Origin: Flavobacterium sp. SUN052
GTDB lineage: Bacteria; Bacteroidota; Bacteroidia; Flavobacteriales; Flavobacteriaceae
Assembly: GCF_028867935.1 (NCBI RefSeq)
Contig: NZ_JAPQNS010000003.1
Coordinates: 124,001 to 188,000 of the forward strand
Length of the DNA stretch: 64,000 bases
Direction of reading: 5' to 3'
How positions within the stretch are numbered: the stretch's first letter is position 1; each line of letters starts with the position of its first letter. Below, one piece after another: positions 60,570 to 64,000 of the stretch. Below the pieces are notes generated by a model that was given only the letters and a program-made list of their open reading frames with translations, did no database searches and was not told the origin of the DNA. A program made the translations under genes and the position numbers.

Positions 60570-61440
60570 CTCTCACTTTTCCTAATTTTCCCTTAACTCC
60601 GTCAAAAAGTCCTTTCCAGATGAGACGAAGCCGTTCAACTGGTTTATCTTCCAAAAAGGCGGCTTTGCCCATTTCAATTAATACAATTTTTAATGCGTAG
60701 AGAAGATAGCTTGGCTGAGAATGGCGATATAAACCTGCTACATAGATGCTATTCCGAACAAGGTAGTAGTTTCGGAGGGGGCTGTGAGAAACAAACCTAA
60801 GCCCAAATCGGTATTTCTGGAAACCAAGCCGGTGAGTCAGGGAAAGCCACGGCAACTCAAGAACTTGATAGCCGTATTTTTTTAACCGCAAGTAATACTC
60901 ATGATCAACCACATCAATAAATAGGTCGTCTAAAAAAGGGCCAACTTGTTGAAAAGTTGCCAAATTCAGGAGGTTTCCTGAAGTCATAGTTGTTAACACC
61001 TGTTTGGGTTGGTTGTTATCCGCTCCCGACAGGTTCGTTAGAGCGGTTGTCAACGCGTGCCGGGGAGTCAGAATGCCGAGTTGGGGCATATCCGTCTTTT
61101 TCAGAAAAGTGCGCATTTGCGCTACCAAATCAGGAGGAGCCTGACTGTCATCGTCCATCGTCAACAAGTAGGAGAACCCATCAGCTATTGCTTTTCGGGC
61201 TGCAATGTTCAAGGCTGTCGCAATTCCCAGGTTAGACGGGAAATGCTCATACTCTACGTGTTTGTTTGTAGGCAAAGTCTCTCTAATCCAATCAGCAGAA
61301 ATAGGTGAATTATCAATCACATAAAGTTTGCCAACCTGATCCCAGTAGCTTTTAATGGATTCTAGGCAGGAAGAAGGGCTTTGATAAAGAACAACAACTC
61401 CTGCAATTCGGTGGCTACGTTGTAAATTTGAGGATTCCAT
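60529..61440 (-). CDS. GT2 family glycosyltransferase, rhamnosyltransferase-like
   Basis: A 303-residue family 2 glycosyltransferase. Start chosen at 61440 (MESSNLQRSHRIAGVVVLYQ); an ATG at 61461 adds 7 residues. Motifs are GVVVLYQSPSSCLESI, LYVIDNSP, the DDD nucleotide-sugar motif LLTMDDDSQAPPDLVAQM, and FIDVVDHEYYLRLKKYGYQVLEL, close to bacterial rhamnosyltransferases. It probably adds a sugar to a surface glycan from a dTDP or similar donor. It overlaps the methyltransferase by 41 bp at its 3' end and starts 41 bp from the divergent GT gene. Confidence 0.9.
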   Translation of the reverse strand: MESSNLQRSHRIAGVVVLYQSPSSCLESIKSYWDQVGKLYVIDNSPISADWIRETLPTNKHVEYEHFPSNLGIATALNIAARKAIADGFSYLLTMDDDSQAPPDLVAQMRTFLKKTDMPQLGILTPRHALTTALTNLSGADNNQPKQVLTTMTSGNLLNLATFQQVGPFLDDLFIDVVDHEYYLRLKKYGYQVLELPWLSLTHRLGFQKYRFGLRFVSHSPLRNYYLVRNSIYVAGLYRHSQPSYLLYALKIVLIEMGKAAFLEDKPVERLRLIWKGLFDGVKGKLGKVRVSYEYQRQRIVTP

Positions 61441-61481
61441 TATTGGCAACAGGCAAGGCATTTAGGACGTAAGATACAAGC

Positions 61482-62561
61482 GTGACCACCGACTCACAAC
61501 CCCTACTCAGTATTATAATTGTGGCTTATAAAAGTCTGACTGATCTTCAGCGTTGTTTACCTTCACTTTACGCGGCTAATCTTGAGCAGATTCCGCACGA
61601 GATTTTGATAGTGGACAACTATGGAAACGATGAACTGGCCGATTGGCTGGCCAACAATTATCCTCTCATACACTATCAACTCAATTCGGCAAACACGGGT
61701 TATTCAGGGGGTAATAACGTAGGGATTGAGCAGGTGACAGGACAATGGACATTGTTATTGAATCCCGATACCGAACTATACCCTAATTGCCTGTCGCAAC
61801 TCCTCCAAACAGCTCAAACCTATCCAAACGCTTTTATTAATCCCAAACTGCTAAATCCCGATGGAACCGTTAATGCCTGTGGGAATCAGATGCACTACAC
61901 AGGCATTACGACCTGCCGGGGTTTGAATGAGCCTTCTGAGCATTACCAGACGCTTGAAGAAATTCCTTTGCTGTCGGGGGCAGCTTTGTTAGCTCCTACC
62001 GATGCTTTGAGGAAACTAGGGGGGTTCGATGAGAAGTATTTTATGTACTTCGAGGATACTGACTTGTCGCTTCGGGCGCGGTTGCTTGGTTATAGCTTGC
62101 TATGTGATGCCAGGGCAATTATCGTTCATCACTACAAATTGGGCATGAATCCGGTCAAATTTGGTTACCTAGAACGCAATCGGCTCATTACTCTTCTTAA
62201 GGTACTCCATTTGCGGACTCTCCGCCAACTACTCCCCGCCCTGCTCCTGACTGAGTTGTTGACCTGGAGCTATGCCGTGCGGGGAATCTCCTACCTGAAA
62301 CAGCGTGTTTGGGCCTATCGGTGGATATGGAATAATCGAAAACGCCTGCGCGAACAATACAGGTCTATTCAGCAAACCCGCCTATTAACCGATGCTCAGC
62401 TCTTGACTGACAGTTTGTCGGCCTTGCCTTTTGAGCAGTTGATGAGCAGTAGGTTAGGGAGTTTTATTAATCAATTCACATTCTGGTTATTCAATTTCCT
62501 AAAACCCGCTTCCCTGAGCAAACCGCTAGATATCAAACATAGTATTGACCGGAAAGAATAA
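61482..62561 (+). CDS. GT2 family glycosyltransferase, WbbL/RfbF-like
   Basis: A 359-residue family 2 glycosyltransferase beginning with GTG; an in-frame stop 4 codons upstream excludes a longer start. Motifs are LLSIIIVAYKSLTDLQRCLPSL, HEILIVDNYGNDELADWL, the sugar-nucleotide site LLLNPDTELYPNC, and GGFDEKYFMYFEDTDLSLRARLLGYSL. These are typical of rhamnosyltransferases such as WbbL. The C-terminal part has a hydrophobic, basic stretch that may attach to the membrane. It is likely to use dTDP-rhamnose, whose epimerase rfbC is in this window. Confidence 0.9.
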   Translation: MTTDSQPLLSIIIVAYKSLTDLQRCLPSLYAANLEQIPHEILIVDNYGNDELADWLANNYPLIHYQLNSANTGYSGGNNVGIEQVTGQWTLLLNPDTELYPNCLSQLLQTAQTYPNAFINPKLLNPDGTVNACGNQMHYTGITTCRGLNEPSEHYQTLEEIPLLSGAALLAPTDALRKLGGFDEKYFMYFEDTDLSLRARLLGYSLLCDARAIIVHHYKLGMNPVKFGYLERNRLITLLKVLHLRTLRQLLPALLLTELLTWSYAVRGISYLKQRVWAYRWIWNNRKRLREQYRSIQQTRLLTDAQLLTDSLSALPFEQLMSSRLGSFINQFTFWLFNFLKPASLSKPLDIKHSIDRKE

Positions 62562-62619
62562 TTCGATCTGACCGTTGCTCAAGTGCGCTATCGAAATCGG
62601 CCTCAAAAGGAGTATTCAT
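62533..62619 (-). pseudogene. truncated 5' fragment of a gene
   Basis: A 28-codon frame starts with ATG that overlaps the stop of the preceding frame (ATGA) and reads MNTPFEADFDSALEQRSDR before a stop inside the antisense end of the neighbouring glycosyltransferase. ATGA coupling and the polar, ordered N terminus suggest it is the start of a real gene cut off by rearrangement; about 19 codons lie outside the opposite gene. The identity of the lost gene is unknown. Confidence 0.4.
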
Positions 62620-62895
62620 GGCACTCTCAAAAACGAAGCGGTAGTAAATAAAACCGGTGTGGCAATAAATACTAATAAGACCAGACTTATGGTGTGATAA
62701 AACCCCTTGTTTGAAAACAGAGGAACGGACTGAGGCTTTTCATTTACTGGCCCCTCCACGGTCTCTCTAGCCGAAATAACTTCGGCAGTTTTGGGTTTGC
62801 CCGCTTTTGTATCGGTAGAGCTTATGGTTAATTTAAGCTGGGGCTTACTTTTTCATGAGTTTTAGTCCGGCTAAAGTCGTTTTGAAGCAGGCAAA
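62562..62895. other. gap between glycosyltransferase genes holding only gene remnants
   Basis: No intact gene is visible here. It holds the frameshifted frame (62616-62856) and the truncated frame starting at 62619. No promoter or terminator is convincing. Confidence 0.6.
62616..62856 (-). pseudogene. frameshifted small membrane protein gene
   Basis: This stretch would be an otherwise unannotated gap. On the minus strand ATGAAAAAG at 62856 is followed at once by TAA. With one base removed there, the frame continues for about 70 more codons without stop to 62616: a polar N-terminal part (PQLKLTISSTDTKAGKPKTA), a middle, one hydrophobic helix (FYHTISLVLLVFIATPVLF) and an end at TGA. The total of 241 bp is one more than a multiple of three, consistent with a single-base insertion. 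It directly follows the glycosyltransferase gene by 36 bp. It is either a pseudogene or a sequencing error in a real gene. A GTG further in would give only about 47 residues. Confidence 0.5.
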
Positions 62896-64000
62896 TTACT
62901 TTTTATATCGATTCATCGTCTCTCCGAAAACCATCTCAAACATATATTTCCAGGTAGATGGTCGGGTTAGATAGTGGCTGGACCGTTGACGGATATCCTG
63001 GTAGAGATTACCCGCTTCAAAAACATTCATGGCACCGTAGCGGGAGGCATTGAAAAATAAGAAAGGGTGAGCATATCGCTCCAAATCATACCAGATAATG
63101 TTGAGTGGCTTTTTGTGCGTCTGAGCAATCAGCAGCTCAATGGCTTCCAAGTTGAGATTGTTGTGTTCGGCGATATAACGTGTGGCTTCGATAACCTGAT
63201 CGTACTGCCCCCGAAGCCGGGTATTCGCTTCTTTCAGAGCCGTTCGGATAAACGGCATAAAATCAAACTGTTTCTGCTCGGCTTGATTTAATCCGGCATC
63301 AAACGATTGTAGAAAATTTTCGGCAATGATGTAGCTGTAAGCAGGTGAATAAATCATCTTCGGATGAACCGGAATTTTGGCCTCTTTCGTGAACAGATCG
63401 GCTGCTTGCTTATTTTTATCGTAGTTAAATTGAGAAGAACCCGTGCTGTGCGAAGACATCCCGTTAAGCCGCAGTTTCCGCCGGGAATAAACATATTTAC
63501 CGATAACATTAGCTAGGGCAACCGCCGAATAGGAATCCATAATCTGCGATCGAAACATACTACCCGATACCTGCTTGACGGCATTGATAGCTGACATATG
63601 CACGAAGGAGGTATATAAGCAGGCGAGCGGAGTATGCTCCTGTTTACAGGCCATCAATTTGCCTAACTCAATGTGTCCGTCCCGAATCTCGTATCCGTTT
63701 GTAAAACTGACCTTCATCATGTTGGCCTGTTCTTTCTTATAATAGGAAGGCCAGAGATAAAAGTCGGTTAGGGGATTCATGTTAACAGCTTGCAAACCAG
63801 TTTCATTGAGTAGCCTGTTGACTTCATGCACAGCGTTAGGAAGGAAGCCGTCATCATCGCCTAAAATGGTCACGAAGCCATCTTTAACGTGCGAAAGGGC
63901 AAATTCCCAGTTATGGGCCATACTGAGCCGCTCGCCCGTATTCAAGTAGTGCACCCTTGAATCGCCTAACGATTTAACAACCTGTTCGGTCTTATCAAGG
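62896..64000 (-). CDS. glycosyltransferase, partial at window end
   Basis: The frame is open to the window end, so the N terminus is outside; 367 residues are visible. The preserved part includes NTGERLSMAHNWEFALSHVKDGF-like GT-A text (cut here: GERLSMAHNWEFALSH) with the DDD nucleotide-sugar motif VTILGDDDGFLPNAV, typical of family 2 enzymes whose Rossmann-like first part lies just upstream. The C-terminal region (about 250-367) is long, helical and rich in aromatic residues, and unlike standard GT2. The donor and acceptor are unknown. It is the first visible gene of a minus-strand unit that continues into the decayed remnant at 62856. Confidence 0.78.
   Translation of the reverse strand, partial: LDKTEQVVKSLGDSRVHYLNTGERLSMAHNWEFALSHVKDGFVTILGDDDGFLPNAVHEVNRLLNETGLQAVNMNPLTDFYLWPSYYKKEQANMMKVSFTNGYEIRDGHIELGKLMACKQEHTPLACLYTSFVHMSAINAVKQVSGSMFRSQIMDSYSAVALANVIGKYVYSRRKLRLNGMSSHSTGSSQFNYDKNKQAADLFTKEAKIPVHPKMIYSPAYSYIIAENFLQSFDAGLNQAEQKQFDFMPFIRTALKEANTRLRGQYDQVIEATRYIAEHNNLNLEAIELLIAQTHKKPLNIIWYDLERYAHPFLFFNASRYGAMNVFEAGNLYQDIRQRSSHYLTRPSTWKYMFEMVFGETMNRYKK

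Noticed and set aside
1..64000. CRISPR arrays, prophage or insertion sequences
   Set aside because: No spaced direct-repeat array, phage structural gene or transposase was seen; the repeats present are palindromic and isolated.

Overview
The window looks like chromosomal DNA from a Cytophagales bacterium (phylum Bacteroidota), most like Spirosoma or a close relative. This rests on protein style only, with no database search. The markers are a gliding-motility type B C-terminal sorting domain, a PorE-like OmpA protein, a fused SecDF, a FecR anti-sigma factor, a crtI-crtB carotenoid pair beside an ECF sigma factor, DUF1080/PmoA-like/Gfo-Idh-MocA sugar genes with Tat signals, and promoters of the Bacteroidota type (TTG, about 20 nt, TAnnTTTG). 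I saw no tRNA, rRNA, CRISPR array, transposase or prophage.

Layout. 1-8953: an inorganic-carbon island with a partial NuoL/DabB-like proton-conducting subunit, two SulP anion transporters, an outer-membrane porin, a beta-carbonic anhydrase overlapping the second SulP, a bestrophin-like channel and a small unknown membrane protein. 9030-13284 (minus): a two-component system, a small secreted unknown protein and a membrane polyferredoxin. 14142-18383 (minus): a four-gene 3-keto-sugar type catabolic operon. 18529-23211 (minus): an orphan FecR, an M16 peptidase and pyrF. 23312-24749 (plus): rfbC and a CpsB/YwqE-like phosphatase whose metal ligands are partly lost. 24752-29017 (minus): a DJ-1-type protein, proC, a TlpA-like thioredoxin and gatB. 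29072-32198 (minus): crtB, crtI and an ECF sigma factor. 32544-37870 (minus): an amino acid permease, secDF and a small membrane protein. 38032-41953: a VOC protein, a signal-less NMT1/ThiY-like protein, a serine hydrolase and a class III CoA-transferase. 42268-47099: a T9SS-sorted Ig/DUF11 protein and a PorE-like protein. 47112-52817: ispE, an orphan cytochrome oxidase subunit III, icd, a quinone oxidoreductase, a two-gene unknown module with a possible HTH, and pirin. 52894-64000: a surface-glycan locus with a flippase-like protein, two very large unknown membrane proteins, a DPM1-type glycosyltransferase, DUF2304, a methyltransferase and three further glycosyltransferases, ending in a decayed gene remnant.

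The strongest candidates for something new are the carbon island in what seems to be a heterotroph; the degenerate YwqE homologue; the glycan operon at 54037-59778; the small operator-plus-HTH module at 51271-51933; and a frameshifted small membrane gene followed by a truncated gene at 62533-62856. Functional names come from recognised motifs. Promoters and terminators were read by eye.
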